Assembly (NCBI GenBank): GCA_054601695.1
Contig: BAAHQB010000028.1
Span: forward strand, 558,001 to 622,000
Source of the DNA: Amorphochlora amoebiformis
Taxonomy: Eukaryota > Cercozoa > Chlorarachniophyceae
DNA: 64,000 nt
Direction: 5' to 3'
Of the stretch, positions 1-43,275 are shown one piece after another. Within the stretch, counting starts at the first letter, position 1; each line of letters begins with the position of its first letter. The translations under genes were made by a program, and so were the position numbers. The notes under the pieces were generated by a model. It was not told the DNA's origin. It ran no database searches and was given only the letters and a program-made list of their open reading frames with translations.

Positions 1-498
1 TATATATATTTCCTGTGTTTATGAAATTGTATATTCCATAGTATATTTGTATATATGTACATTAATGTATGGACGTATCTGTCAGAAATATAGATATCTT
101 CATATCTGTATTTTTACGTATGAATACATTATTGATCAGTCAAACTCACACGACGATCCATCAGCAATGGGAAGGACAGGTAGGCAGACCGGTTGACCCA
201 GGAGCAAACTCATGACTGAGCGACACTCCTAGAAATAATAATGAGAGATATCATTATAACAACACTTTATCACCTTAAGCAATCGAGGATAATTTCTTTT
301 AACCACAGTCTTAAAGGTTCATTGTGTTTTGTCGGAAGAGAGAGTTGAATGGAAAACCGCCAACGAAACGCGACTTGGGATTTGGGAGAGTTCAGTTTCG
401 TAACTTGACCACTTTCGGACACCAAGACGCAAGCCTGCAAGGGAGACTCCTTACTTGTCACCTGATCGAGTGTAACACGCGAGAAACAATAAGAGAAC
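1..498. other. 5' flank of EFHC gene, no gene seen
   Basis: AT-rich and then mixed-composition sequence ahead of the EFHC start codon. Short open frames on both strands show no family resemblance and no splice-compatible continuation, so I read this as upstream flank and 5' UTR. It has neither a CTAG cluster nor a long TA array, apart from a little TA at the very start. Confidence 0.5.
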
Positions 499-1007
499 AT
501 GACAAGCTCAAATCTTCCCTTTCTGCCTGGCTACACCTTTGAACAGAGGGTAGGGAAATTGTGTTTTACTTGCGTGCGTGTGTTTTGTACTTCTGAGCAT
601 AGTTTCCTTATCATCTCCCTCGAATTTCATGCAAAAGAGTACACCATCACGCATACTCGTTCTTTATTGACAACAAATACTTTCCTTCGAGGAAGGAGGA
701 GAGAGGTTGAGAGATGGAGAGAGCAGACGGAAGAAATAAAACCATTACGAGATCACCTAACTGAATTTAACAAAACAGAAAGCCAACTATGGAAAGCATC
801 AATATCTTGAGAAGTCAGCTGGACTTAGTTTTGTGAAGGTACCCACCGCTAAGCCCAGGCGTGGCGAGTACGTCCCGCGGCCAACTGAGGATATGCTAGT
901 CGACCGTGATGCCAAGGTGCCACGATCTCTCCAACCCCAGGACCCCGATTCCGTGCCAGTGTGGGTGGCGTATGATAGAAAGGTGTGTATATGTAAATTA
1001 AAGTACG

Positions 1008-1050
<43 letters not shown>

Positions 1051-1192
1051 CACACACACACATATATATTTATATATATGTATATATATATGTATGTATA
1101 AATGTACACAATGTATAAAAATATATGTACATCTATGTACATAAAAATATGCATGTCTATATGTACACATATGTATATGTGTAATTTTTATG

Positions 1193-1224
<32 letters not shown>

Positions 1225-1263
1225 AATATATATATATATATTATATATATATATAATATTTTT

Positions 1264-1307
<44 letters not shown>

Positions 1308-1351
1308 AATGTGTGTACGAAATATGTATATACATACATTATGTTTGTACG

Positions 1352-1393
<42 letters not shown>

Positions 1394-1426
1394 ATATGTG
1401 TGTATATATGTGTATATATGTGTATA

Positions 1427-1466
<40 letters not shown>

Positions 1467-1638
1467 CTTAAATATATATACATATGTACATATATATATA
1501 TATATATATATATAATATGCATTTAAATGTATATATAGATGTAAAATATCTATTCATTTTCATACGAAATACATACATATGTACGAAATATATACATTTA
1601 CACAGATTGGTACATATTGTGGGTACTCAAATTCATGC

Positions 1639-1678
<40 letters not shown>

Positions 1679-1781
1679 GTGTGTGTATGGTTATGTGTGC
1701 ATGTAAGTAGTTCTATTGATATGTTGAATGCCCTGCTGAGAATTTGTCGGAGGTTTAATCATGCATATGTAGACACATATA

Positions 1782-1836
<55 letters not shown>

Positions 1837-2680
1837 ATACGTACTAAGTGAATGCACATTATATTCATGTATAAACTTACAAGGTCTCATTCTAGGTCCT
1901 CCGCTTCTTCGGTTACTTCAAAGAGACCGTTGACGGCTCTCCCGCAGAACACTACCGCATCCGTATTTGTGTCTTCTTCTACTACCTTGAAGATGACACC
2001 ATGCACATTGCTGAGCCCAGACAAACAAACAGCGGAATCACCCAGGGCTACTTCGTCAAGCGCCACAGACTCGAGAAGCCTGGCGGTAAGGGCTACTATG
2101 TCGAGCAGGACCTCAAAGTCGGCATGTCAATCGAAGTGTACGGCAAGGTTTTCAAACTGTATGACTGTGACGATTCAACACGCAAGTTCTATGCTGAGGA
2201 GCTCAAGACCCCTCAGCCGAAGGCGGAGGTGTGTCCCGAGGACAATTTTGGCAAGTCACATAAGGTGATCAAGAAAGCGGCTAACAAAATGATGAACCCT
2301 GTCAAACTATTTATGGAAGCCCGCCTTGGCAAGTTCATCCACCATAACACCAAGTCGTTCCTCGAGAATGATCGAAAGGTTCTTCGCTTCTTCTGTCGGT
2401 GGGATGACACCTCTGTGTATGGGGAGACAAATCTATACATTCTCAACTACTACCTCGCCGACGCCACGGTGGAGGTGCTCATGATCAAGGAGCAGAACTC
2501 GGGTCGCGACCCGTTCCCGGCTCTCCTCAAGCGCCAGAAGCTTCCGAAGAGCACGTTTGAGGTCACCCCAAGCATCATCAACATTGGAGCGTTAGGCGAG
2601 GGCGTGGAGTATTATGACGCGAAGGATTTCGTTTGTGGTGAGATTCTATATGTATATATTTTTATATACACATATATATT

Positions 2681-2713
<33 letters not shown>

Positions 2714-2919
2714 GTATATACATATGTAATTATTAGAGTGAGACATATATATCTACTCGGCATTATGTACTTTCATTGGTCGTAATTACCCATATACATC
2801 TTTACACGACCTGTTACACATTTCTGCAGCACGCAATAATTCATGCATATATTTCCACGGCCTGGAAATATGCTACGACAGCTTGGGAACAAGGATTTAC
2901 GTATTTACACGTGCGGCCT

Positions 2920-2960
<41 letters not shown>

Positions 2961-3113
2961 TATATAATATACACACACACATATATATATACATATATAT
3001 ATATATATATGTAGTTTATATGTACATAGGGTAAGGATTTGGGTTGGATTAAGATGGTGTCATATTTATAGATGTATATATTATACATGTGTATATATAT
3101 ACATGTATGTATG

Positions 3114-3155
<42 letters not shown>

Positions 3156-4014
3156 CACATAATCAGGCAAGAAGATCAACGTATTCAATCGTGAAATCCA
3201 GCTGTGTGCATGCGATAAATTCACAGTCGACTACTATCAAAGTCAATTCGGTATCGACCAGCATGCCTGCATCCCTCTCCTCGACGAGAAAGAAGTCAAG
3301 CGCCCTCCCATGGTCCCGCCTCCCCACAACGGATTTGGCTCTGAGGAAGATTCTCTAGGCTCCGTGCTCTCCCTGGTGCCTAAAGCTCCCAAGATGGACT
3401 ACAAAAAGTACAACGAAAATTCACGGACAGAGTTACGGTTCCTAGCAAAGTTTGCCAAGCCCCAGCTCCAGGACATGGACCGTGAGTTCATCGTAACATT
3501 TTACATGGCGACGGAGAAGATCGGGATCTATGAGAAAGCGAAGCGAAACTCGGGATTTATTGGGGGGAAGTTCCTGGAACGCATGAAGGTTAAGAACCAT
3601 AAGACCGGCAAGTGGTACCAGCCCAAAGACTTCCGTCTTGGTGCTCTCCTGGAGATGCATAAGTACACGTTCAAGCTCTACCAGGCGGATGAATTCACGC
3701 TCAAGTACATGGAGGAGAAGCATGCGAATTTTCCACACGCGAGCATCGATGCCATCCAGAAGATTCTTGTCACGAAGCTTCGCGGGAAGGTCAAGGGTAC
3801 ACTTTCCAAGCTTTACATCAAATTAGACCTCAACAGAGACGGATACCTTAGCTATAAAGAGTTCGACAATTTCCTCAAAAAGTCAGGTATCGAGCTTAAC
3901 GAACATGAGATTGTGACCTTATGCCGCCGGTTTGACCTCGACAAGAATGGCGTGGTCGACTTTGTGGAGTTTCAAAAACTTGTGAGAGATGGGGATGTCG
4001 TCGCACGTAGGTGA
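499..4014 (+). CDS. EFHC/Rib72-type axonemal protein (three DM10 domains, two EF-hands)
   Basis: Four exons, join(499..549,779..982,1896..2637,3167..4014), give 614 aa, close to Rib72/EFHC1 (about 630-640). Start: the ATG at 499 opens the family N-terminus [11 protein letters not shown]10-1 begins near residue 86 (VLRFFGYF), DM10-2 near 247 ([10 protein letters not shown]) and DM10-3 near 420 (ELRFLAKF). The C-terminus carries two EF-hand loops: residues 553-564 ([12 protein letters not shown], canonical) and 579-590 ([12 protein letters not shown]). Introns 2 and 3 are mostly (TA)n; intron 1 (229 nt) is not. In known members the protein is a microtubule inner protein of the ciliary doublet A-tubule. 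The family call is secure from domain order; the ciliary location is inferred from the family. Splice phases agree throughout and no break is seen. Confidence 0.93.
1005..1855. repeat. (TA)n-dominated intron 2 of EFHC gene
   Basis: Runs of TA with interspersed TG/CA variants fill the intron between 982 and 1896. The open frames here are Ile/Tyr repeat artefacts. Confidence 0.95.
2640..3160. repeat. (TA)n-rich intron 3 of EFHC gene
   Basis: TA arrays at both ends flank about 200 bp of unique sequence (around 2745-2920) with no coding signal that I can support. Confidence 0.9.
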
Positions 4015-4194
4015 GGAGCAGCAGGCAGCAGATAGCCACGTATACCTCCTACACTAGACGAGATGTTATAAGTCCCGGCAACCCTAAAGCCGTGAAAAAT
4101 GAACCCCAACATTCTCTTCGCACTAGGAATGAGCAAATTATGTGTAACCATAAATTAACAGTGTTGCTGATTTTTTAATAATTCTTTGTGGCAT

Positions 4195-4600
4195 GTGTCT
4201 AGATATCTGTGTGTCACATCACCTACGTACTCTAGATCTAGTAGGTTTCTGATATACTCTCTAGACTCTAGAGACTCTCTACTGTCTCTAGACTCTAGAG
4301 CTCTTCTAGATCATAACTTACTCTAGTTACTCTAGTTACGCGCTATATATCTATATAGTATTGTCTATATATATACTAGATCTACTAGATCTAAGCTAGC
4401 ATCTAATGTATCATAGATAGAATATGCTATATATATAGCTAGATAGAATCTAGAGAATACGCCATACTCTGTCTAGTCTGTACTAGCATATACTGGTATC
4501 TAGGTATACTACTAGTCCAGTACTACTACTGTCTACTAGTATTAGTAGTCTAGACTAGTAGAGTCTAGACTCTAGAGTAGTACTAGAGTGTACATTACAG
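4195..4600. repeat. CTAG-rich cluster downstream of EFHC stop
   Basis: I count about 25 CTAG tetramers in roughly 400 bp, often as TCTAGA or ACTAGT and often overlapping. They begin about 180 bp after the TGA at 4012-4014. Chance would give one or two. The rest of 4015-4970 shows no other structure; 4600-4970 is presumably the promoter of the next gene. Confidence 0.9.
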
Positions 4601-4970
4601 GTTTTCTACGATTAAAGTACAATGGTGTACACACATAGCATAGTTGCATATAGACTTGATGTGCGGCAAGGGCATAGGGTGATCCCGGATCCATTCGGCT
4701 TAACGTTTGCACCAGAACTTGAAATATTGGTATATAGTATATCGGAGGAAGAGTGGCTACACAGATACTTTTCCAACTAGAAGATGTAGATTACGCAGTC
4801 AGCTACGCTGCATGCAAGTCACTTCTCATCTGGGTTACCAGTCGATCCAATAAAAATAAATTACATGTAATCCGGAGCTTGGCTGGCCGACCATTAGATG
4901 TCCCAGTGAGGCTTCCACCGGAACAAGACTGACGTGCATTATAAATCCACCTCTGATTCAGGCGTCAGCT

Positions 4971-6225
4971 ATGATTGTACCCGGCGAGCTTACACCTACC
5001 GTTTGTTGCGCTGGCAGTCGGCGGCGCGGCACACAACTTGGCTTGCCCTGTCAACTTGTCAAGTTTACCCACTTCGCCAGGTTAATACGTCCTTAAAGAT
5101 CTTTAGACACAAACCTCTAGCAAATTCTGGGTACAAGTTGGACTATTAGAGGGTTAACATTAAACAAGAGATTTGGAATTCCCTAATATTTGCACCAGAA
5201 CGATGTGAAATTACCCAAAACTTTTTTAGCCAAGCTCTGAAGAGTCTGGGGGTACAGAACCAACCCCATCTAACGAACTGGATTCTGGGGGCATCGATCG
5301 GCGGGAAACACGGAATGGAGTATAAACAATCCATCCGGCCTGGAATGAAGAACGACGACTGGTAAAACAAAAACGAATCCAACCTCAAATTTTCGGCCGC
5401 TTTCATTACCAACTTTTGTAATGGTTAACTGATCCGAAGCTGACACTTCAGGTGGTGTCCACAAGTTGCCACTCGAGCTTATACGCTCCTGCAGGCTTCC
5501 GTAGGGAGCGATGCCGCCCGCCTTGTCCTCTCGTATGACTCTCCATTTGACTCGTCGACCATTAGAAACCTGCAGCTGCTCCTAGCCGCGACGAGCTGTC
5601 TCCAGGCCGAGGTAAAAGGCAGAAGCTGGATCACCTCGCTCGCCTATCGTCGCCGTCTCTTCCCTCAAACTGGAGAGTCCTCCCTAAGAGCCTCAGGAGA
5701 TCTTAATCGTCGCACCTTGATCGCTCTTCGTCGTTTGCTCGGCGTCGTCGAAATTACACCTGTCAAGGCTGACGAAAAAGATCTCGTGGCGCCTTTCATT
5801 TACTCGCCAGACGTCCTGGACGCAGCCACCATCGCGGCGCTTAAGGAGGTGATAAACCGAAGATCGTTGTATCTGGAAGCGCTCTCGGTGAGTGCTAGAT
5901 CGCCCACGGGAGATGAGGCGGTGATCCATAGCTTACCGCTGGCCGAGACGGGGGGCGAATGGAGGTTTCGTGTGGGCCCACGGTGTCGGGCTAGGCTGAG
6001 GATGTGGATTAATCATCAGGTAGATTTGGCGATGGGAATGTTTGGTGTATTATGTATCCATTGCATATATGTGTATACATATGTATATGTAATTATATAT
6101 ATATATATATATATATATTTGTATATATATATAAATATATATATATAATAAATATATATATATATATATATATAAATATATATAAAATGTACATGCATTA
6201 TGTGTGTAGTATAATATATGTATAC

Positions 6226-6282
<57 letters not shown>

Positions 6283-6305
6283 TATTTATTTATTTACATT
6301 TATAT

Positions 6306-6371
<66 letters not shown>

Positions 6372-6412
6372 AGATATTGTGCGTTATGTTCCCAGATTTT
6401 AAATGTGGTATC

Positions 6413-6490
<78 letters not shown>

Positions 6491-6589
6491 TATATATATT
6501 TAAACATTATATGTAAATATATACTATATCATGTGTTGGTATACTACATTTCATACTATTTGCCTCCATTATATAATACATACCTACGC

Positions 6590-6672
<83 letters not shown>

Positions 6673-7428
6673 TCATCTATGATGCATACATACTTGTTCA
6701 CATATCAGACGACTTGCGCTGCCCTCCGGCTTGTAGAGGACTCCTATCTCGCCAGATTCGCAGCCGACAAGCTTCACTTGCCCGATACATATGCCTCAGG
6801 CGTACCTCGGGTTGGAAGCAGGGTACTACCAACCTGAATTGTTTTCAGTTTGGGTGAGGGTTAGGGTTGAGTGGGTTAGGGCTAGGATTGGGGTAGGGTT
6901 AGGGGTCGACTATGCTGAGTGTGACCAGATTCTGATGGAATTTGGTTTGTTTATAGGTTGCTGGGATGTATTTCTCGGATCTAGACGAGAAGAAGCTTGC
7001 GTATATCGGGGAGGTATGTCGTACGTCCATATTGCACCTATATAAATCCATTGATGCAAATATACATATATATATATATATATACATAACATATTTATAT
7101 AAATATATATATATACATATATATTATATATACACATACACGTGTGTGTATGTGTACACACACATACATATACATATACATATATAAATGTATGTATATA
7201 TATATATATATATATAAGTATATATATAAATATATATGTACAAATATATATATATATATGTATTATATATATACAATATATATGTATGTATTTATATATA
7301 TATATATATACATGTATATATATATATATATATCATATATATTCTAGTATAGGATAAAACTATCTAGTATGTAAATTCAGAGAATATTGGGTGGTACGTT
7401 ATAAATATATATACACAATGTGTAAAAT

Positions 7429-7460
<32 letters not shown>

Positions 7461-7693
7461 TATGTGTGTGTGTATGTATGTATTAAAGCAAATGTATATT
7501 TATATATATATACATATATTTCTACTTATTTATTTTATTTTTATATGTAAACCTTAGATGTATATATATTTAGATTTATTTATGTATGAATATGAACTGA
7601 ACAGAGATTTATGAATTAAAAGTACAGTATATATATAATATATACATATATATGTGCATATTAAGATATAGATATATGTATATATGCCACATA

Positions 7694-7737
<44 letters not shown>

Positions 7738-7769
7738 AGTACACACAAACACACACACACACATATATA

Positions 7770-7801
<32 letters not shown>

Positions 7802-8293
7802 GTACATATACATCCATAGATCATGAGCACGGATAGTGTTAAACAAAGCTGTCGAGTCCGATTTGAAGACGGAGACGAAGCTCCACAGGTAGTTTAAATC
7901 TACCCTACTCTAACCTTCCAGCGTAAACCTTATCCTAACCCTCACACTAACCATTACACTAACCAAGTCACACCCCAACCACTGGAAACCGTATGTCCTT
8001 AATTCGTATGTATGTATATATACATGTATACATGTATGTAAATGTATGTATAAAAGAATACGTACATAAATACACACATATATATATATACATATGTATA
8101 CATATATACATATATATATATATAAAAATATAAATATTATATATATATATATATATACAGATGTATATGTTTGTGTGTGTGTGTATATACCACGTATACA
8201 TACCACGTGTACACATGAATATATAAACAAAAGTTATGTATATATATATATAGGTATATTTATGTATATATAATATATATGTGTATATACCAT

Positions 8294-8340
<47 letters not shown>

Positions 8341-8423
8341 GTGTACATAATACGTGGTTCGTTACGTGGTTCCGTTAGGTACCTTGGTCTCTCATCGCCA
8401 TTTGCCAACCAGACAACTTCCCG

Positions 8424-8485
<62 letters not shown>

Positions 8486-8491
8486 ACATAT

Positions 8492-8530
<39 letters not shown>

Positions 8531-8802
8531 ACATATATATGTATACATATATGTATGTATATATATATGTGTGTACGTATTGCATATACTATACATATGC
8601 ATATAAATAAATACCCAATAATAATACCTATATAAATATACATATGTATACATAGATATAGTGTATACGTATGCATGTGTATACTTACACAATCCATTTA
8701 AACGTCCTTTCTGTATTCCAGTTTTTTTCTCCAAAGGTTTTAGGGGAAACGAGAGATTGGATATTTGAGTGAGAGGAATTATATACGTATAATTTTTATT
8801 AC

Positions 8803-8848
<46 letters not shown>

Positions 8849-8919
8849 GTATAAATATATTTCTGTATACAATATTACAATGATACAATATACATATGAT
8901 AGTATATTTTATGTATTAT

Positions 8920-9008
<89 letters not shown>

Positions 9009-9073
9009 ACATTTATATATATATATATATATATATATACATTATACATAAAATATATACAAATCATATTACA

Positions 9074-9115
<42 letters not shown>

Positions 9116-9764
9116 CATATATATATATATATATAATCATGCCTAAGTATATGTAGCCACACATGCATATTACAGCATATACATATAGGCTCACTCTCGA
9201 CCCTCGCCACAACGCCAGGCACCGTGCTCGCTCGCTCCCGGCGGGATCCCTCACGGACTTTGTCAAGAGGGGAAGGCATAGTCTGCTCTCCGCTCTCAAT
9301 ACTGTCCCTACTGTTCGGATGTATTGAGTGTGTGCTTTCTTGCTGTTTCTCGTTGTGTCTTTCCAGTTGCGTGTCTCTCTAGTTGTGTGTCTCTCGTTGT
9401 CTCTCTCGTTGTCTCTTATTGTCTCTATCGCGTCTCTCTTTCTCTCTCTCGAATATATATATATATATAGGTTTACCTAGATATTTGTACCTGGGTTATA
9501 TGTGCACATACCACTCTAATTTCTACACAGTTATTTATACTAAGAGACTTATATTAAGCTCAGCCCGTCGCAGAGCGAAATATTATTACTAATATATTAC
9601 TCTCTTAATATTCATGGATAAAGCACTGCCTCATAGGTCGAGATCTTGATTAATCTTGTGAGCTCATAGACCTCGACGCTATTCGTACGATCGATATCTT
9701 TAAGCTTGCAGAGCGCAACTCCCGCATCCAGGCCTTGCTGCGCAAGTTTAAATTATTACATTAA
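4971..9764 (+). CDS. Unrecognised multi-exon protein (about 446 aa)
   Basis: Nine phase-consistent exons: join(4971..5080,5152..5361,5452..6019,6709..6801,6957..7013,7820..7888,8379..8425,9189..9280,9670..9764). Exons 2 and 3 have strong coding character (for example [19 protein letters not shown] and [20 protein letters not shown]). The segment [16 protein letters not shown] near the end of exon 3 faintly resembles the last strand/helix of winged-helix domains, but I would not assign a family. The last exon encodes a helical basic tail and ends in TAA at 9762-9764. The first two introns are only 71 and 90 nt; later ones are TA-filled. Uncertain points: exon 4 could end at 6822 (also in phase); exon 8 could instead read through to a TGA at 9325; its donor at 9281 is weak; a 15-nt microexon at 8722-8736 would also fit. 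Function unknown. Confidence 0.6.
6020..6708. repeat. (TA)n intron of the unrecognised gene
   Basis: Nearly pure TA arrays separated by short unique spacers fill the intron between the exons ending at 6019 and starting at 6709. Confidence 0.93.
6836..6905 (+). repeat. Interstitial telomere-like GGGTTA repeats
   Basis: Degenerate GGGTTA/GGGTTG units lie in the short intron 6802-6956, on the sense strand, within about 35 bp of the donor. Confidence 0.85.
7014..9188. repeat. TA-rich introns of the unrecognised gene
   Basis: Four long introns between 7014 and 9188 are dominated by (TA)n with some TG runs. At 7900-7980 there is a short CTAACC-type segment just after the donor at 7889. Only the small exons listed for the gene interrupt the repeats. 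Confidence 0.9.
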
Positions 9765-9889
9765 CTCTAAATCTGAAGATCAATTCTTCAAAAGTAAACA
9801 ATTATGACTGACTAGATGCAATGGCAGATGGCCCATGGGCCATTTAGATACAACAACGACTACGTCTAGTACGTACTTACTAGACAGTT

Positions 9890-10215
9890 AGGCCTCTTGT
9901 AAATGCATGTGGGCTCCACAGAGTCTAGAGAGTCTAGACAGACAGTACACTAGTATACGGCCACTCATCCTAGTCATCGGATATATCTACTAGATCTAGT
10001 CTAGCGCGCTGAACAATTCTACCAGTCTAGTCGCTCTATTAGAAACTATTATAATTTATTATAAGTTACGTTAAACTAGTAAAGGAGACCCAGCAGAGAC
10101 TAATTTCGAATATAAATTATATTTAACAGAGTACGTACTAGCTAGACTCTAGAGACTAGACGTACAACCGTTCGGACTAACTAGTAAGTAATTAGAGTAA
10201 TACCTAGACTACTCT
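9890..10215. repeat. CTAG-rich cluster between convergent 3' ends
   Basis: Repeated CTAG/TCTAGA/ACTAGT motifs lie between the TAA at 9764 of the + gene and the stop at 10832 of ATG3 on the - strand. The remainder (10320-10660) is TA array. Confidence 0.88.
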
Positions 10216-10499
10216 TTTCTAGCTTTTGTACATACTCGCCACTTACCCTTGTTTCTTCTAGCTTTAGCTATCGTATATACTATCATATATATCAACCATG
10301 ACAGATATAGTATATATGCTAAATATATATATATATATATATATATATACTAGATATATATATATATATATATATTAGGATAATTTACTCTATATACACT
10401 TTTATCTATGTCTATATATATCTGTGTATATATATGTATATACATATATATATATATATACACACATATATATATATATATATATTTACACACACACAC

Positions 10500-10564
<65 letters not shown>

Positions 10565-10831
10565 AACTGCATGGCATGATACGTCTTCATATGGTGTAAG
10601 CAAGCTGATGTAAACATAGATAATTTATTGTATATATACACATATATATATATATATACTTATACGTCTTTCATATGAGTAAGCAAGCTGATGTAAAATC
10701 TCAACTGGATGCAAGAGCGCTAGCTAGCGCGGCGTCGGGACGCTTGTACTTAGAGGTGTTTGCCACATCCAGGGCCAGACTATTGACAGTCGACGCTCTG
10801 CGCAGCTATGGCGAACGTTGAGTCCATAATC

Positions 10832-13982
<3,151 letters not shown>

Positions 13983-14207
13983 CGATAGTTTCCCTTCAAC
14001 ACCAATATCAAACGTAAATTCGTAATGACTTCCTCGAAAAGTGAACGTATCGATCGATGACACGGCTAGACCCACCAGGCAGACCACCCTCCTCAGCAAC
14101 AGAGCCGACTTTTCCAGGCTTCATTAATTTTTCGGTAATTGACTCCCTGTCTTTGTCCCGCCATTGTCCCTAAAAGGCACGTCGACCCATGGCAGTTTGA
14201 GAGTGCG
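13983..14207. promoter_or_regulatory. Shared 225-bp bidirectional promoter, ATG3 / GH42
   Basis: The ATG3 start codon (13982, - strand) and the beta-galactosidase start codon (14208, + strand) are separated by 225 bp of non-repetitive sequence, so both promoters must overlap here. I recognise no TATA or other core motif with confidence. Confidence 0.6.
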
Positions 14208-39918
<25,711 letters not shown>

Positions 39919-40089
39919 GCAATGGGTGGATTCTGAACAGCAGCAGAGCTCGCTCGCTATGTATAAACATGACGCATACGTATATAGGCGAAATTGGAAA
40001 GAATACAATATGATGTATTACTTACAGTGAGCATAAATAATACATTTTTAAATTATATTATCGAACTTTATAATTAATTTTCAAATTCT

Positions 40090-41110
40090 CTATCTTAGTC
40101 TAGTAGTGCGCTATATATATGAACGAACCTTAGACATTGTACAATCTCCAACTTCCGAATGCTTACAAATATCATGATATGTACACTACAGTACTAGACT
40201 AGTACACGCATATCAGTACGTATCTGTCTACTGCTGGCCGCTCATGTTATATCTAGTATATACAACATACGTACGCATACGCAGTACTAGTTTTCTGCGG
40301 TACGAACTAGACGAATCCGGATATGTCTAGTATGTCTTCATGATGGGTTACTCAAAGTTTACTACCAGTGCATATTTCCTTCCTATCGACTGTTGCATGC
40401 GCACTAGTGCATGCAGCATGCATGAGTCAGAGTCGATCTGTACTATGATAGATACGTTGCTGTATCCAATCCTAATAACAACTTGCATGCGACGTACGTA
40501 TATACCATACATCTAGTACATAGTGAATACGTATACGTATACGTGTACGTATACGCATACAACGTATACGTGTACGTATTGAATATATACTATCAACGTA
40601 AAATTTACTTTATGACCGCAGCAGTACTAGTAGTAGTAAGTACGTGCGTACTCCAGACGCACTGACTGGCATGATCCATCCAAGATTAGCAGATCTCATG
40701 GTACGCATATACCAAGGCTAGCGCCTGTAATCTAATCAATCAGTATCACATACATACGCCTCAAACTTCATTTATGTTACACTATTCTGGCATGCGTACC
40801 ATCATCACACAGTTGTCACGGTGGAAACGTCCTCAAGAAAGGTCATCGACTCATTATCTCAGAAGTTTTTGACTCGAGATAAGTCTCTAGAGTCTAGAGT
40901 GTATATATCTAGTACTTTGTACTTGCGACATGTACATACATGTCTCATCGAACCCTGGCATACTAAGTTACAATGTCCATCTGTGCATGACGCTCACATC
41001 TACCTACATCTAGACATACATACGCACGCATCTCTAGTATCTAGAGTATCATGTACTTACCGATCATGAGTCTTGATTAATTAAATGTACTATAGTATAT
41101 CTAGTATATA
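40090..41110. repeat. CTAG-rich region between convergent 3' ends
   Basis: Non-TA-array sequence rich in CTAG, GTATAC/CGTATACG and GCATGC palindromes, between the GH42 stop (39918) and the MTMR14 stop (41565, - strand). 41110-41480 is TA array. No gene seen. Confidence 0.85.
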
Positions 41111-41123
41111 TACAATATATATG

Positions 41124-41154
<31 letters not shown>

Positions 41155-41246
41155 TATATATATATATATTATAATATATATATATATACATATATATTTG
41201 TATGTATAAATATATGTATATATTATTTACACATGTGTATATCTAG

Positions 41247-41277
<31 letters not shown>

Positions 41278-41564
41278 TATATACATATGTATATATAATT
41301 TTAGTTATATATATATAATATATATATATATACATGTGTATACATATATATGTAAATATGTATGTTTTTGTATATGTGTGTGTATATGTGTATATATATA
41401 TGTATGTGTGTATTTATTCTTGATGGATATGCATTCGATATACATATATAACATATATTTTGAAATATATAGATATGTATACCATGACATATAAATTTTA
41501 TTCAATATGTAAAGGATGTATCGCATCTATATTTTCATTTACATATTACAAATGTTAGATAGAG

Positions 41565-42745
41565 TTAATAAACGCCAGATAAGAAGGAAACTTGATCGTA
41601 TGTGCATGCATTCCCTTAGAACAACGAAGACGAGACCCAACGTAAGATTCCCACACGTGGCGAAGTTGATGGATTACCTAAGATTCGGTCTCTATACGCA
41701 ATCATGAACAGATCGTGCACCATTTTTAACCTGAAAAATAAAAAAAAATAAGTTAAGAGAATGGTTCATCTGGATTTACGTCGGCTGTGCATGGTGCATA
41801 CCTCTGCTCACGACGAGATAACTTGCCAGACAAACTTAATGTACTCTGCGTGTTGCAATTCGACTTTCGAGCTTCCTGCCGCTTTTGGGTATTCTCCTGA
41901 GCTTCTCTTGCCTGTTGAAACCCGTTATGGTTGTCATATTGATCCTCCATTGGTTTCTCTACTTCCTGTCGATTGACTTGCTTCAGTGAATATGTGGGTT
42001 TGGATTAGGGTTTTCGTTAGGACAAGATCGACTTTTTATAGATCGGATTTGGGTTTGGGTTAGGGGTTAGCGTGAAGGTGGGCGAGAGTTAGGTTTTAGA
42101 TTGAGTTTATGCGTTAAGAGTTAGATTGGGATTCCGACAACCTCTTGGACTGCAAACACGCTGGGAGCAGACTGAGCGACCGCTGTCTTCTTCAAGGTAA
42201 CCTTGTTAACCTCGTCCTCCGCCACATTGGGCTTGGTATCATCTATACTATCTGTCTGTTGAGTTTGGGTGACGGACTTCTTGACGTCTTCAGCAATGAT
42301 GTCTTCAGCAATGACGTCTTCAGCAATCACCGGGGACGTTAATTGAGTGACGTTCACAACGCTCCCCGTGTACGAGGGAAGCATCTTGGCGGTGAAGGAC
42401 TTATCCATGCCCCAAGCTGAGCTTGAGTCAGGATCGACTAAGTCCTCTGACACCGGCTTGCCGCCAGGCTCTTTTCTTCCCTCCTCAAGCTTCTCTTCTT
42501 CGTCTATCCTCTCGTCTTCTACGTCGCCGAGATCGAGCAGGGATTTCCGCAACAATGGAGGTGAGAGTACAGGCGGGGATGGAACGATTGCCGTGAGCTT
42601 TGGGGTTGTTTGTGTTGGAGAGCTTCCTTGTAGATCTGCGCTAACGAACTGCCAACTGCCGACTAGGACCTACGAGCAACAAAAGCAACAAAACAAGATG
42701 AAATAAGTGTGGCCTAGGCATTAGTTACAATGGACACATATATAC

Positions 42746-42782
<37 letters not shown>

Positions 42783-42932
42783 TAATATTTACACACGCAC
42801 ACATATATACATGTGCACACATATGCATATGTGTATATGTATATAGATGCATGTATGTTTACATGCATGTGTATGTTTAAATACACATAGTAGTGTGCAT
42901 ATTTATATATATACAGACATATATGTATATAC

Positions 42933-42988
<56 letters not shown>

Positions 42989-43104
42989 GTATATTATAAT
43001 ATTCATATATACATACATATAAATATATATATATATATATTTATATTACATGTTATGTAATATATATATATATATATATATGTTATATATGCACATGTAT
43101 ATAT

Positions 43105-43154
<50 letters not shown>

Positions 43155-43226
43155 GATATATATTATATATATATTACATGCATATATGTATACATACAAC
43201 TTACATGCATATTCTCATACAACATA

Positions 43227-43275
<49 letters not shown>

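Noticed and set aside
5800-6019. Winged-helix (NSE1/MAGE-like) assignment for the unrecognised gene
   Set aside because: Only a short [12 protein letters not shown] stretch resembles it and no RING-like cysteines follow.
8722-8736. 15-nt microexon of the 4971-9764 gene
   Set aside because: It keeps phase, but including or skipping it cannot be decided and its content (FFLQ) is uninformative.
9281-9327. Alternative C-terminus of the 4971 gene ending in TGA at 9325-9327
   Set aside because: The exon at 9670..9764 has strong coding character, fits the phase and sits next to the CTAG cluster as other gene ends do. Kept only as a possible isoform.
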